Shown: positions 32,715 through 44,742 of the stretch, piece by piece | How positions within the stretch are numbered: position 1 is the first letter of the stretch | How the letters are laid out: every line of letters starts with the position of its first letter | NCBI GenBank assembly: GCA_022478985.1 | Contig: JAKSZP010018530.1 | Span: forward strand, 1 to 64,000 | Source: Massospora cicadina | Lineage: Eukaryota; Entomophthoromycota; Entomophthoromycetes; Entomophthorales; Entomophthoraceae | Reading direction: 5' to 3' | DNA length: 64,000 nt | Position numbers and translations under genes: made by a program | The notes under the pieces: generated by a model | Database searches by the model: none | Seen by the model: only the letters and a program-made list of their open reading frames with translations | Told to the model about the DNA's origin: nothing

Positions 32715-34865
32715 ATGGGGAAACCCCGCAAAAGAACCCGCAGGCTATGCCAAACGAGCCAGCACCACCCCCAAACGAAGCAACCCTCGGTTACCCACCT
32801 CAGGGTCAACCAGAATCACCCGCTCTCAAGCAGCAGCCATGAAAGCAGGCACCACCCCCCAACCTGGAGCTACTCCAACTAGCGCCAGTTCACCTGATCG
32901 CACTTCTGCAACCTGCACGCCTAACAGCTCTGTGTGTGCTGCCTCCCACCAACCCGCTGGGCCCCCTCCAACCAAGGAGGCCATCACCCACGCTGTTTTA
33001 ATGGCGTCTGCTCAGTTGAATTCAACTCAGCCCATCCAGACATTCACCTCCCCCATTGTGTCAGCTAATTCAGCCCCATCTATTATTGCTGACACCGTGT
33101 TTCTGGCTCCCTCCATGAGGGGCGATACCCAGCTACCTGGCCCCCAAATCATCAGATGTAAGGTTGGATTAGCCGCACATTCTGGTTCACTAAGCACCAA
33201 ATTGGGACAATCTACTTTTCCCAATGAGGATTCAAATGGTTCGGATTTTGGAACTTCACACCAGTTCCAATCTCACCCGTCCCATTTAAACCCCATAATT
33301 GGCACTTCTCAAGTCGGCACTTTATCGCAATATGCTGAAAATGACCAATTCACTAATCAGCCAATGAGTTTTGCCCACGAAATCACAGCAAACACTCGGG
33401 CTGAATTTACCCAAATAGATTGGGATGGTGATGAAACATCTCCCTCCTCCCAATTGGCTGGAGTTAATTCCAATCTGGATGGGACTCCCCAATTTAGCGA
33501 GGCCCAACAATCACCTGGCCCCCAAACCCTCGGATGTAAGGTTGGATTAGCCGCACATTCTGATTCACTAAGCACCAAGTTTGGACAATCTACTCTTCCC
33601 AATGGGGATTTAAATGGTTCAGATTTTGGAACTTCACACCAGTTCCAATCTCACCCGTCCCATTTAAACCCCATAATCGGCACTTCTCAAGTCGGCACTT
33701 TATCTCAATATGCTGAAAACGACCAATTCACCAATCAGCCAGTGAGTTTTGCCCAAGAAATCACAGCAAATACTCGGGCTGAATTTACCCAAATAGATTG
33801 GGATGATGATGAAACATCTCCCTCCTCCCAACTGGCTGGAGTTAATTCCAATCTGGATGGGCCTCCCCAATTTAGCGAGGCCCAACAAACCGCCCCTCAA
33901 TTTAATATGACGCCAGCAACTGCTGTAACATTCCAGAAACAAGGGAACTCCGCAAACTTGTCCAAACCAACAGCTCACACTCAACCTGCAATTGCAGCCC
34001 AAAGCAAACACAAACGTACCAAAGGAGCCACTGGGGCGTGGCAAAAACCTCTGGCACCAACGCTACCCAAAGCTGATCCCCGTGAAGTGGCGTTTATTGC
34101 TGATGTTAAGAAGAAATGGGCTGAAACTAGAGCGCAAAAAGCTCTACCTCGCTCAACCCTCTCCCACGCAATTCGCCTTTATTATGGGCATAACCCTGTT
34201 GAATTCTATACAGAGGATTACTTCTCATACTTTGCAGCGATTGCGGAGACATTCCTATTAACACCACCATCCATGAATCAGTGGAGGGCCACTACATCGA
34301 TGTGGGCTTCACTGAAGCTACCCTTGCTGACCATGCTGCCACCCTCCAGGTCATTATTCCACGTGGATCTCTTCGCATCTCCCGCACACGCTCTCACCTG
34401 GAGAAAATTTCATGGGTTACTTTTTCCAACCTACCAACGACTGTTGATCCTTAGTCTCTTAAACTGGCACTCCATCGTGGTTTAATGGAGTTTGGGTCTG
34501 TTCTTTCAGTGGACTTTAGCGTCCCCTCTTACTATGCTCCCACTCAAAGAGCTCGCACTGCTAGGGCGTCGTTCATCCCCTCCCCCACTGTATCCCGCAA
34601 CATTGAGGTTATTCCTCGTGTGGCGGTAGTTGGGGCATGCCCTGAGATCTTTTTGTCGACCCTGATCAGGCGCGCCCCCCGGTGTTCATGGTGTAACGCC
34701 CTTGGACACTTGTATAGTGGCTGCACAGCTCGAAAACAAGACCTCTTAGCCACCACCCAGGGGCCTAAACCAGGCCAAAACGATCCCACATGGCTGCAGC
34801 AGCAATTCCACAACCCACACAATGGGTTCCCGTTCAAGACCTGTCCCCTGAGGCCTTACGCCTAG
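32715..34865 (+). pseudogene. LINE1 ORF1 (RNA-binding protein with CCHC knuckle)
   Basis: A basic start (MGKPRKRTRR) shifts frame into a 548-codon open reading from 32839, rich in S, T, P and Q. Two 126-residue tandem repeats occupy 33136-33891. A conserved region follows (ADVKKKWAETRAQKAL, then LYYGHNPVEFYTEDYFSYF). After a frame change near 34420-34485 come LMEFGSVLSVDFSVPSYY and the knuckle CSWCNALGHLYSGC (about 34682-34722). ORF1 proteins coat the element RNA. The frame change makes this copy defective unless it is an assembly error. Confidence 0.8.
33136..33891 (+). repeat. In-frame 378-bp tandem duplication in LINE1 ORF1
   Basis: CCTGGCCCCCAAATCATCAG at 33136 and CCTGGCCCCCAAACCCTCGG at 33514 start two consecutive copies. 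The period is 378 bp, that is 126 codons. The copies differ at only a few positions and keep the frame. Confidence 0.9.
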
Positions 34866-35472
34866 CAGTTGAAACAGCTAACCCCACTATTGGTGTGGGA
34901 TACCTTCGCGCTCATGCCCCCCTTCCAATGGGCACCCCCTCCAATCTCCCAGAGTCAACTCCCTCTCTCACCAAGCGCAAGGCATCTCCCACAGGGTGCC
35001 CCTCGTCAGCCACCCCCACTCAGGGCTCCGCGGCACCCCCACCAACCCCCACCAGCGATTTATCGCATCAGCCCTCAGCTCCCAATGGAGCTATGCCCAC
35101 CAGCATGGACTGGCAACTCGCGGCCTGCAGTAGAAGTGCCACCTCAAAGAGTCCTACCCCAACCCCACAGTCCATTTCGCGCGGATCCTTTGCAGTGTTG
35201 GAGGAAGTGAATATGGACTCAGACTCATCAAATGGGGACACCGCGGAGGTCACCATTGAGCACCCTCAGGTCCTTCCCCTGCAACGGAGCGGGGGCAGCA
35301 TCCTAGGGCTGGCTTACTGGGTCCTCCGCCCCCCCACCCTCTCCTTCCCCTCAGAACCCTCGACGCTCCTCACGGATTGCAGCTAATAGTCAAGCTAAAG
35401 GACTCAAAACTAGCCGCCTCACAGCAGCAGGTTTAAGCGCTGGCAACCCCCAGGACATGGAGGGGAACAGCT

Positions 35473-38400
35473 ATGAGTCCCCATGGCAGCACCCTGGCCC
35501 TGCAATCCATCAACGCAAATGGGTTGCGGGACTTTAAGCGGAGAGCCCGCCTCCTCCGAAACTTCAGGTCAGCACAAATTGACATCGCTGCTGTCCAGGA
35601 GCCCCATATCCTCCCCCCACGAACAATCTGCATGGAATGAACAGTTTGGAGGCAACTCCTTCTGGACAAACCATGCCACCCTTATTGTTTTGAATCCCCG
35701 AGTTAAAACCCATTCTTTTTCACAATATCTAGGTGGCCGCCTCATACTGGCCAAACTCACCACTCCTGACTTCTCCTTCTTCGCTGCAAGCATCTACCTG
35801 CCTAATGCAGGTCAGGAGCAAAATCGGCTCTTGGAAGAGCTCCTCCAACTCAATCTCCCACGGAATACAGTCCTCTTAGGAGATTTCAACACAACCATAA
35901 GTCGCGTCCGTGACTCTTACCCCCTGCAGCAAAGGAACGCCCTGGATCAAGTCGCCTCCAGGATTTCCTTCGCCTGAGTGGCTTTATAGATGCGCTTCCA
36001 CCCTCCGCGTCTGGCCTAGGTTGCATGACTAGGATCCAGTATGATGGAGGAGCTTTCCAGTCAGCGTCACGCATAGATATGGCACTGATTGGCCCCCTGC
36101 TAATTGGCCGCGTCTCCTCTCCCATCTCTCGTGACAACCATCTGAGTGATCACAGGTCACTCACCGTTGTCCTCACCACCACACTTAGACCGTCGCGTAG
36201 GTTCTGGCCTAGGGTTGCCCCAGCTCTTCTCAACAACCCCTTCACTAAGGAGAAGCTGTCTATGACCATCCGGGAGACTCTCACCTCCCCCCACCCCACC
36301 TGCTTGACCACAAGGCTAGATGGGCGGTGACCAAGGAGGGCATCACCCGCGTTGCTTACAACTGTGCCAAAGCCCAGATGATTGCAGCTCGCGCCAGAGT
36401 CAAAAGGGCGGAAGCCAGAATCAGACATCTAGAGCGAAACTGCCAGCCTTCGCCCTCTCCCAGATGGTTGGAAGACTGGGAAGCGGCGCAGGAAGCACTC
36501 CGCTTGGAGCTCACACTTCAGGAAGAACGGGCAGCAAACTTTACAACATCTCGTTACTATGCTCAATGGGAACGCCCCACCCGCTTCTTCTTTCAGAAAC
36601 AGAAAGCCCGGTCAACAGCGCAGGATATTACTGCACTGAAGATTGGCACTACAACCACTTCAGATAAGGAGGAAATCACGCAGGAACTACACCGCTTCTA
36701 CTCCAGCCTCTTCCATGCCACCCAGGTGGACCCATTGGACATCCAAGACTTCCTGTGGCGGGCTCCAGAGCCGCCCATTGACCCACGGGCTGATGAGGCT
36801 CTACTGGCGCCTATTTCCATCCAGGAGGTGATGGAAACCCTTCTGAAATCCCCACGGCTTAAAGCCCCAGGCCCAGACGGAATATCCTTTGAGGTGTACC
36901 TTCTGGAACCTGCAGTGATAGCCAAAACCCTCCGCGACCTCTTCGCTGCACTCTTGGTGAATGGCGAGGTCCTCCCCGACTCAGAGGCTCAATCACGACC
37001 CTCATTCACAAGAAGTCAGACCGTGAGAACCTGGCGAACTGGCGCCCCATAGCGTTGATCAACACAGACCACAAGCTCTTCACGAAGCTTCTGGCCAACC
37101 GCATCACCAAATGGGTGTCACCTCGCCTCTCCCCATCCCAGTACAGTTTTATTCCGGGGAGGTCGTTATGGGACAACTATAATGACCTTCACGTGACTTT
37201 GACTGCTAACTCTCGTAAGGTGAATGGCTTTGTGGCTCTTCTGGATATGGAGAAAGCATATGATCGGGTAGCCTGGAAGTATATTGATGCTTCCCTGGCC
37301 CGCTTCCATCTCCCACCCGCAGCTAGGCGCTGGATATCAGCGCTCTATGAACAGCTCCACACCAGAGTCCTGGCGCCAATGGGTTTTACAATGGCAGTAC
37401 CAGTTGGACAAGGTCTCCGGCAAGGGACCCCCTGAGCCCTATCCTTTTTAACATCACCCTTGACCCCCTCTTGGCCTCCTTACAGGACAAGCTAACAGGG
37501 ATTCTGGTCCCAGGTAAAGCCCCCACACGCACCATGGCATTTGCAGATGACACTGCCATTGCATTTGGCTGCCCTGGGGATGTTGCCCTCGCTGCTGTGA
37601 CCATTGAGAGGTACACCAAGGCGTCCAACGCCATGGTCTACACCTCCAAGACAACAGTTGTACAGGTCGGCTCCCCCACCTTCCCCCCACCATTTGGTAT
37701 TGAACCTGAGCGCGGTACCTTCCGTCACCTGGGCGTTCTCACCAACCAACAAGGAGTTGCGCTAAAAGACAATGAGGACTTGCTCCTTGCAGCAGTTAAC
37801 TCCAGGATTGCCAGCTGGAACCGGCGGCACATCACCCCCCAGGGTCGAGCTCTGATGGCCAATGTGTTCCTCCTCTCCAAAGTCTGGTTCCTAGCGCACG
37901 TCTGCCCATTCACAGATGCCTTTTATACGCGGCTCAATGTACTCCTCCGCTGTTGGATCTGGGGCTCAAACCATCCACCAATAGCCCTCTCAACCATTGC
38001 CCGACCCTGCAATGAAGGGGGCCTAGGGCTTCTGGACACGCGATCCCACGCCACCACAATCTTCCTGAAGTTCCTATGGCCGATTGTCTGCTGGGACGCG
38101 ACCCCCATGCCCCAATGGGCGCCCGCCCTCCGCCAGTCAGTGTCAGCAGCTCTGGGTCTTCCTAGAGCATCTATGACCTCACTAGGGGAGTGGCTCACAA
38201 ACCACCCAGGCCATCGCCTAAAACCATCCTCATCCCCCTACTGGAACCAGGCTCTCCTTGCCCTGAAACGAGTAGGCGCGCGGATCCACCATGCCTTCCC
38301 ATACAGAAGGGAAGGCCCTGGCCTCAGCCCACGTCGCCATGCAATTGTGCACAATGGACAAGTTGTCACAACTCGCCTCAACCCCCAAGATCGTCCTCCC

Positions 38401-38720
38401 ATCCGCCCAAGACTCCTTGAGCTCCTCCCTCCCTCCGTGAGATTTGACCTTAAGGAATTGTGGAAGGACGTCTATCACCCCATCCTGTCAGCAAAGGTGT
38501 CCAACACCTTATGGAGAGTGCTCCACTGTTCATACAGGACAGGGGACCGGACTGGCCCTACCTTCCAGCACTGAAGCTGCCCCCGCTGTGTGGAGCCTAT
38601 TGACTCCCACCTCCATCGTTTTTCACCTGTCCAGGTGTCGCCGCATTTTGACCAAAGGCCCGCGCGCTCCTCCATGCTCAGCCCTGGTCTGGACACCCTG
38701 TGCAAGACCTCATGTTTGAG
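35473..38720 (+). pseudogene. LINE1 ORF2 (endonuclease, reverse transcriptase, zinc-binding end)
   Basis: The AP-endonuclease domain runs from about 35490 (LQSINANGLRDFKRRARLL, DIAAVQEPH) through LLGDFNTTI (35875) to SDHRSLTVVL (36145). RT motifs follow: KAPGPDGISFEVYLLEPAV (36860), NWRPIALINTDHKLFTKLLA, LSPSQYSFIPGRSLWDN, LLDMEKAYDRVAWKYI, GLRQG and MAFADD (37540). The C-terminus has LWRVLHCSYRTGDR and CPRC. Frame is lost near 35635, 35970, 36330, 37010, 37430 (GGGACCCC where GDPLSP needs one more base) and 38570. With its catalytic motifs otherwise intact it looks recently active, or the breaks are partly sequencing indels. Confidence 0.88.
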
Positions 38721-39090
38721 CAGACATTGCCTGGTTGCCACTGACCCCTCCGTGTCCTCGCCTATGCCACAGCCATCTGGACCATCCATAACTCCTTCCT
38801 TCGTGCTGCCTTTGACCAGCAGGTGTGGACCCTTCCACACATGATCACTCACTTTCAGGTACACTTTGAGATGGCCCTGAAGGTCTGCACTATGTCGCCA
38901 ACCCTCCCCGCTCAGTTGTCACTGCAGCACGGCTCTGGCGCGCAAACCCCCCTCCCTTTCTCGATGCCTCCTCCCTCCCCTTCCCTCGCCTCAGGCTCTT
39001 AGGAGCCCAGGCGTAATTCAATAAACATCGATGAATCCCCCCCTTGGGTTGGGACCATCTAGTACTAAAAAAAAGAAGCCCGCAAGTGTT

Positions 39091-41990
39091 TAAAAACCTC
39101 CTTTAGATGTTGAGATGTTCATTGAAAGTCTTAGAGAAGACTGTAATATCATTGAGATAGACAATGACGCAGATTAATTTTAAATCCTGCATGATATGTT
39201 CCTATGCTCGCTGGAAAGTGGCAGGTGCATTACACAGCCCTTGTGGGAGTCGGGTAGGCTGGAAGAGACCCTCAATGCAGATAAGAGCACATTTCTCCTG
39301 GTCTTGTGGAGAAAGGTCCATTTTCCAATAGTCGCTAGCCAGGTTTATGGCAGAGAAGTACTTGGACCCAGAGAGTTGGGACAGAGCGTCATCAATGCGA
39401 GGGATAGAATAACTATCTTCTTGGTGAGGTTGTTTAATTTGTGGTAGTCCATCACTATCTGATGACCTCCATTTTTCTTCTTTATTAATAAAAGGGGGAG
39501 GACCAAGGGCTTTGTGAAGGCACCAGCAATCCGGCATCCAGCAGATGTTTTGGTTCCATCCGCATCTGTAACTTCTCAACTTTTGATTTGCAGTAGGGCT
39601 TGGAGCGAACAGGTTTAGCATCACCAACGTCAATTGTATGCATCCACCCCTTCATATGCCCATAGACATTGTCAGATTTGGAGAAAATGTTGCTGTAGGC
39701 CTCAATTAAGGAGTGGAATTTTTCTAACTCAGCTAAGTTAGTTCATTGGAGATTTGGACAGATGGTAGAATACATATAAAGTGGTTGACAGGTAAGCCCA
39801 TATCTGCCATAGACCCAATACAGTGGACTTTCTTGATGTCCTCAACAGGTATCAACAGGCCTCTTCTGATCTCCTGATGCTTTTTTACCACCATATCTTT
39901 ATTGGTGAGATTTCCCAGCAACAGGTTAATAGACCGATGATAGGTGGGGTCTAACACGCCTGTAAAAAATCTTGTCTAAAAAGGTCTAACTCCATCTATG
40001 CTGATGAGGTGTAGTATGCAGTTTTGAGGGATTTGCATGGTAATTTTCGTGTCAAAGACCCTTTGTTCCTCGGCCTTAAGGACCACCTCTTCAGAAGCAT
40101 AGAAAGGATACCCTCCAATACGTCCACTGAGGGAGGCAACAGTTTGGTATGCCTTCCTGCCGTGGTGTAATTCAGGGATAAAGCGGAGGTGGGATACTCA
40201 ACTGTGCAAGCATAATTTTTTTTATTGAGCTCATCATTAGACAGAATAAGAGGAACCTCATAGTTAAGCAGGGAGAGAAAGCCCTGCTTCAAATTAATAA
40301 CACCTTCAAATTCAAGCTTAAATTGGGTTCCAATGAGTAAGTTGTAGGTATTATTAGTCAAAGCCACAGATGGAGCTGACAAGAGAAGCTTTCCAAACTG
40401 TATGGGCAGAGAAGAGTAGGCTCCAGTGGCACGGGTGTTGTTTTCCCAGACATTCCAAACTATTTAATGTAGTCAAGGCCAGGGGCCAGCTTAATTTTTT
40501 TCATGAGCTTATTTGACACAACGTTCACTGAGGACCCAGTGTCAAGGATAGCCTTAACCCGCACTCCATTAACAATAACCTCCACTTTAGTTAAAGTACC
40601 ACCCAAGGAGGGGGAAAGAGCGAGGGCCTCTTTTAGATGACAAGTGGAGGCCAGGCGTTTTTGAAGTTTCAGGGTATTTCTCTTGGATAGCCTGCAAGGT
40701 AAGTACACTTTTGGTAGATTGGAGAAATGTACCAATGAACTGGTCTGCACCATTAGCAGTGTCAATAATCTCAAGACCCCTTATCACCTGCCAAAGATAA
40801 GTGTGATGAGGGATCTTGGCCCAATTTACTCTCTTCCAGATTCAAACGATCAGGTATCTCCACTTCACCTGGGGCTCCTAAAACATAATGACCAAAATCT
40901 TCATCACCCCCTCAGACTCATCATCAGAGGGTTATCAATGCAGGTTAGGGAGCCCATAGGAGGTGGGGTAGGATCAAGCCTACCCTTATGGGAGTATAAG
41001 TCAAGGGGTTGTTCCTCCACCTTATTAACTTTTAGGGGAGGTGTTGGAATTTCCACTGCTTGAGTTTAAACTTTCAAAGCAGGGGGTTGGTGCTGCCTCA
41101 AAGAGATAAAATTCAGACCAGAGATATCCAAATGAGAGGCTGAGGGGGATAGCACTGGAGTGGTGGATACTTTATTTTCAACAGCTTTATATTTTTCAGT
41201 GGCTAGTTGCTTTTTGCAAACAGACGGTTTAGCCTTTATGACCTGGTCATTTAACCCATGGTTAATGGAAGTGATTGGGACCTGAGAAAGGGGTTTATGT
41301 GGGAGAGCAGGCTTTGAAACCTCTTGGGAAGGCAACTCCAAAGAAGAAGATAAACAAGGTAGAGGGTAAGCAACTTTCACCGATGGAGTATTTTGATTTG
41401 AAGATGCAAGGATGCACTTCCCTGTCACATCCAGTACCATCTGCTTATTGTTATAGGAAGAAGTAACTGTTTGTGCTGGAAACGTTGTAAGAGAAGGTTT
41501 CCAATGGGGAACAGCCATAGTAGAAACTAACTTGGTTGGCGTAATTTCATGAATCAAACATCCTTGGGTAGTATCAAGCTTATAGATATCAGCAACCGCT
41601 AATAATGCCTCCTTGATAAATCATAAGATGTGAAAGTGCGCTTTATAGAAAATAGATGCATCACCAAGGGAGGATGAGATGACAAACCAGCCAAGATAAC
41701 TGCAATTGCCTCATCGAGAGAGAGCATTTTGGCAAGCAACAGAGGTTGAGCTTTTATATAGAAGCGCTCAACATAAAAGAAAAGATTCTCCCTTTTGCAA
41801 ACTAAGGCACATAAATGCCTGTTTCTGCCGTTGCAAACTCTGTTTGGAACCAAACTCATCAATAAGCGTTTGCTTAACCTCCACCCAAGTGCTGAGGTTG
41901 ACCATGGAAGGGACCATGATTTCTTGAGCTAAAAGGTTTAAGCAGGGGAGAATATACTGGATTTTTTGTTGGTCCGTTGCTCCTTTCATC
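39091..41990 (-). pseudogene. Element B gag, protease and RT front half
   Basis: Minus-strand order from 41990: Gag (LNLLAQEIMVPSMVNLSTWV, then IDEFGSKQSLQRQKQAF), a linker to about 41070, and a protease with AILDTGSSVNVVSNKLMKK (40470-40580, catalytic DTG present). Next come 39996-40382 (NNTYNLLIGTQFKLEFEGVI, a normal protease end) and RT at 39202-39633 (SIPRIDDALSQLSGSKYFSA, LPQGLCNAPATFQRA). The YxDD box near 39150-39165 reads VYLND. LINE1 interrupts right after LKEVFKHLRAS. Confidence 0.85.
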
Positions 41991-42157
41991 GCAGATTCAT
42001 AAATATAGAGGAAGGAAGCAATACTGTCTTCACCAGGTGTGAATTTGTCTTGAAGAGAAAGTTTTGTATAACTGGGCGCTGCTCAAGCACCTTAAGGCGG
42101 GATGAAACACCGGTTAGTTGCTTTTCAAGAGCAACTATTTTTTGAGTACATGGCCCT

Positions 42158-42172
42158 CTGTAGTGAGCACCA
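42158..42172 (-). promoter_or_regulatory. Element B primer-binding site
   Basis: The minus strand reads TGGTGCTCACTACAG, three bases inside the 5' LTR. The same 15 bases stand at the equivalent place in elements F (47927) and D (58094). Confidence 0.8.
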
Positions 42173-42175
42173 TTT

Positions 42176-42928
42176 TGTAGGAATCCAGCTTAGGGGTGCT
42201 CACTAATGCTTATGCCGCTGGATCCCACAAAAGTTTTAATCAAATTTAATAACAATATACTAATAAAAACTTGGGTTTTTTAAGAGTTTTTATTAGTAAA
42301 AATTGGGTAAAGTAAAAAGTGATACCCTTGATATCCGCCCAATTCATATTTAAACCGATTTTGAGGGTTTTGGGGAATTTAGGATAGTTTTGGAATAGCT
42401 GTGATGCATTCCAAATTAGGAAATATGCAAAACTCTCTTATCAGATTGTGGGAGATGTAAATTACTGTTTGGAAAATCGATAATTGGGGTTTTGGGGCAA
42501 GATGTACCCATGCGGTAAGGTTTTTATGAACTTCAATCACCATTAGGTAGATTACTTTCACCTTGGGAGACCTCCGCCACGCCTATAAAGGGGGTGGCCC
42601 CCATGTAGGTTTTGTGAAGGACTTGGTGATGGTTGGGGGATTACCTTCCACTGGTTGCCCTGAAGTCCGTTGTGTGGTCAGAGTAATCCAATCATCTGAT
42701 TTTACAGTTAGTGCCTGTGCAGGTTTCAAACTGGTGTTACCCCAATTAACAGGGTTCCACTGAGAATTGACCAGGATCTTTTGGACAATTTTCTCAATAT
42801 AATTATTACCACAAATTAAATTACTTTTCGCCTCATTGCAAACTCATAGATGAACAACATTTCCACGTCTAGGCGAATTATGACCCACAACATTCTTCTT
42901 ATGAGGCCTAGGAGGCAAATGTCTGACA
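42176..42928 (-). repeat. Element B 5' LTR
   Basis: A 753-bp partner of 29886-30638 with ends TGTAGGAATCC and GTCTGACA on the plus strand. It would carry the minus-directed promoter of the element; no TATA box was assigned. Confidence 0.93.
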
Positions 42929-44742
42929 TGGCTCACTCTTTCTGGGTTGGCACCACTAGTGTTAAACAATTACACACATCCTTACTGCTAATAGACAGTG
43001 TTATTAAAAATTGTCACTAAGAGAATTGAGAGCTTAGTGGCTTACTATAGCCAATCTTTGGATAAGTATGAGCGAGATTACATTGGGATAGAGAAGGAAT
43101 GCTGTTGGGCTTTGCCCTAATGCAAAGGAAGCCTTGACTTTAAAGTTCCAATTGGTTGGATGTTTTAATTGTTTTATATTTGATTTAAGCTATAATATTT
43201 TAACAATGCATCAGTGGGCTGATGCACTGTATTTACCATTAAGGTATTTCTACTGACGCTTAATTCTTTGACAAGCCAAAGGCCCAAAATTATTACCCTC
43301 AATGTTATATTGCCTCAAAAATCACCAATTAATAAATTAACTATTTCATGAACTTACTCATAAGAAATTGCCTCAACCATTACATTCTTATTAGCTTAGA
43401 AGATTTCTCCTTATTTTTGTCTATCTATTTCCCTAGCCTTATTAAAGGACTAGGATTATATCAGATAAAGGAACTATTTTAGTTTAGGTTTAAATTTGCC
43501 CAGTTAAAAGATAACTAGTGTTTCTTGTCTGTATAAGAGAACAGAAATTTGTCTCAATGATGCCCTTTCTGTAAGATAATTTGCCTCAGTTAAGTGAAGC
43601 TGCAAGTAATTGCCCTAAAGAGAAAAAGTCTACTAAGTGATTTTTGCTGATACTACCAACGCTTAATAAGCGTTAGCCTTTGAAGGACCTGCTTTCAAAT
43701 TTCTATTGATAAAAATCTAACATTGGTGATCCTGCTAGGGACCCTTTCAAGACTTTCTGGAGAAAAATATCTTTACAAAATTAATACCAGTGACAAAAAC
43801 AAAAATGGGTGTATACAATAAAGGTTACTTTAGGAATTTGGGCAGAATGAACACAGATGAGAAAAAGCCACTTCATCTTCTGGATATGAGCTAGTCCTAC
43901 CCTTGACATCTAAATGAGCTCACAATTACCATGATGTCATAAAAGTCAAGACTTTATGAACCACAGGTACCTTAAAACAATGACAACTGCCATGAATTAG
44001 GTGAGCTGTAAAGCCAAATGGTTGTTTAACGTTCAATGATGTGAAAATCATTTTTAAACTCATCAAGGAGTATTCTAAGAGCTGCTAAATGAATGAAAAA
44101 AGTTGAATAAAAATTTAACAATCACCAAGCAGCTGAGGAAGGACTTAATATGATCTATGTTGCTATAAATTAGGATAATTTTAAACTAATGATAGAGCCA
44201 CTCCTGAAGGAGCACTGTCAATAATAACACTCTATCACAGAAGAAACCTATGATAAGTAAGAACCTGGGCTTCTTTAAGCCAAAAAAGCAGACGTTTTAT
44301 AGTGCCAAAGTCTAAGATGATGTTGAGGTTAATTTTTTTTTTTTTTTTGCTGAACAGTAACTACTTGATGAGCCAAAAATGGCAGCTTAACCACATAATG
44401 TCTGGAAGTTTTAAATTTCACTTCCAAATTGGCAGGTTTTCTCTTGAAGTTACTTAGGTGGATTCTCCAAAAAGCGACAATTAAAAGTAAAAGCAAGTTA
44501 TAAATTAACCTAATTTTTATTATTGGAAGGATTGAATATTTATAAAATTTGAAACGGTTCAGGATCTATCCAAGCTAATTAATCACTGAGCAATTAATTA
44601 TTCTATCCCCTGATCAGGATGAGACTGATCATTCTTATTAACCTTGATAAATATAGATAAATTAGGCTTTCCTTCAAATATTGCTGGGGGAATTGGTGAG
44701 GTAGAATATTTGGAAATGAGAGGATTCAGCAAAATCCTGACA
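42929..44742. other. AT-rich stretch with gypsy debris and the LTR of element C
   Basis: Near 43040-43090 a plus frame reads YYSQSLDKYERDYIGIEKEC, an RNase H remnant of a gypsy pol. At about 43723 TTGGTGATCCTGCTAGGGAC looks like another primer site after an LTR end (AATCTAACA). The right edge holds the 3' LTR of element C, whose minus-strand start is TGTCAGGATTTTGC at 44742; its other end was not found. Confidence 0.4.

Larger units (their letters stand above)
32616..39073 (+). mobile_element. LINE1: APE-type non-LTR retrotransposon, near full length
   Basis: A 6,458-bp insertion bounded by the perfect 17-bp duplication AGAAGCCCGCAAGTGTT (32599-32615 and 39074-39090). It carries ORF1 with a zinc knuckle, then ORF2 with endonuclease, reverse transcriptase and a C-terminal zinc-binding motif, and ends CCATCTAGTACTAAAAAAAA. 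It is richer in GC than its target and less decayed, which fits a later arrival, but ORF2 has several frameshifts. The order resembles fungal Tad1/L1-like elements; the clade needs a tree. Confidence 0.93.
29886..42928 (-). mobile_element. Element B: Ty3/gypsy LTR retrotransposon, split by LINE1
   Basis: Two 753-bp LTRs bound an internal region coded on the minus strand in the order gag, protease, RT, RNase H, integrase. The primer site is next to the right LTR and a polypurine tract next to the left LTR. LINE1 occupies 32616-39073 within the RT coding region. Without it the element is about 6.6 kb. Flanks next to the two LTRs (CAGCT and TGGCT) are not an identical 5-bp duplication. The active-site box of the RT reads YLND in place of YLDD, so the copy was probably dead even apart from its frameshifts. 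Confidence 0.92.

Noticed and set aside
29886..42933. 5-bp target duplication around element B
   Set aside because: CAGCT on the left and TGGCT on the right are not identical; I did not claim a duplication.
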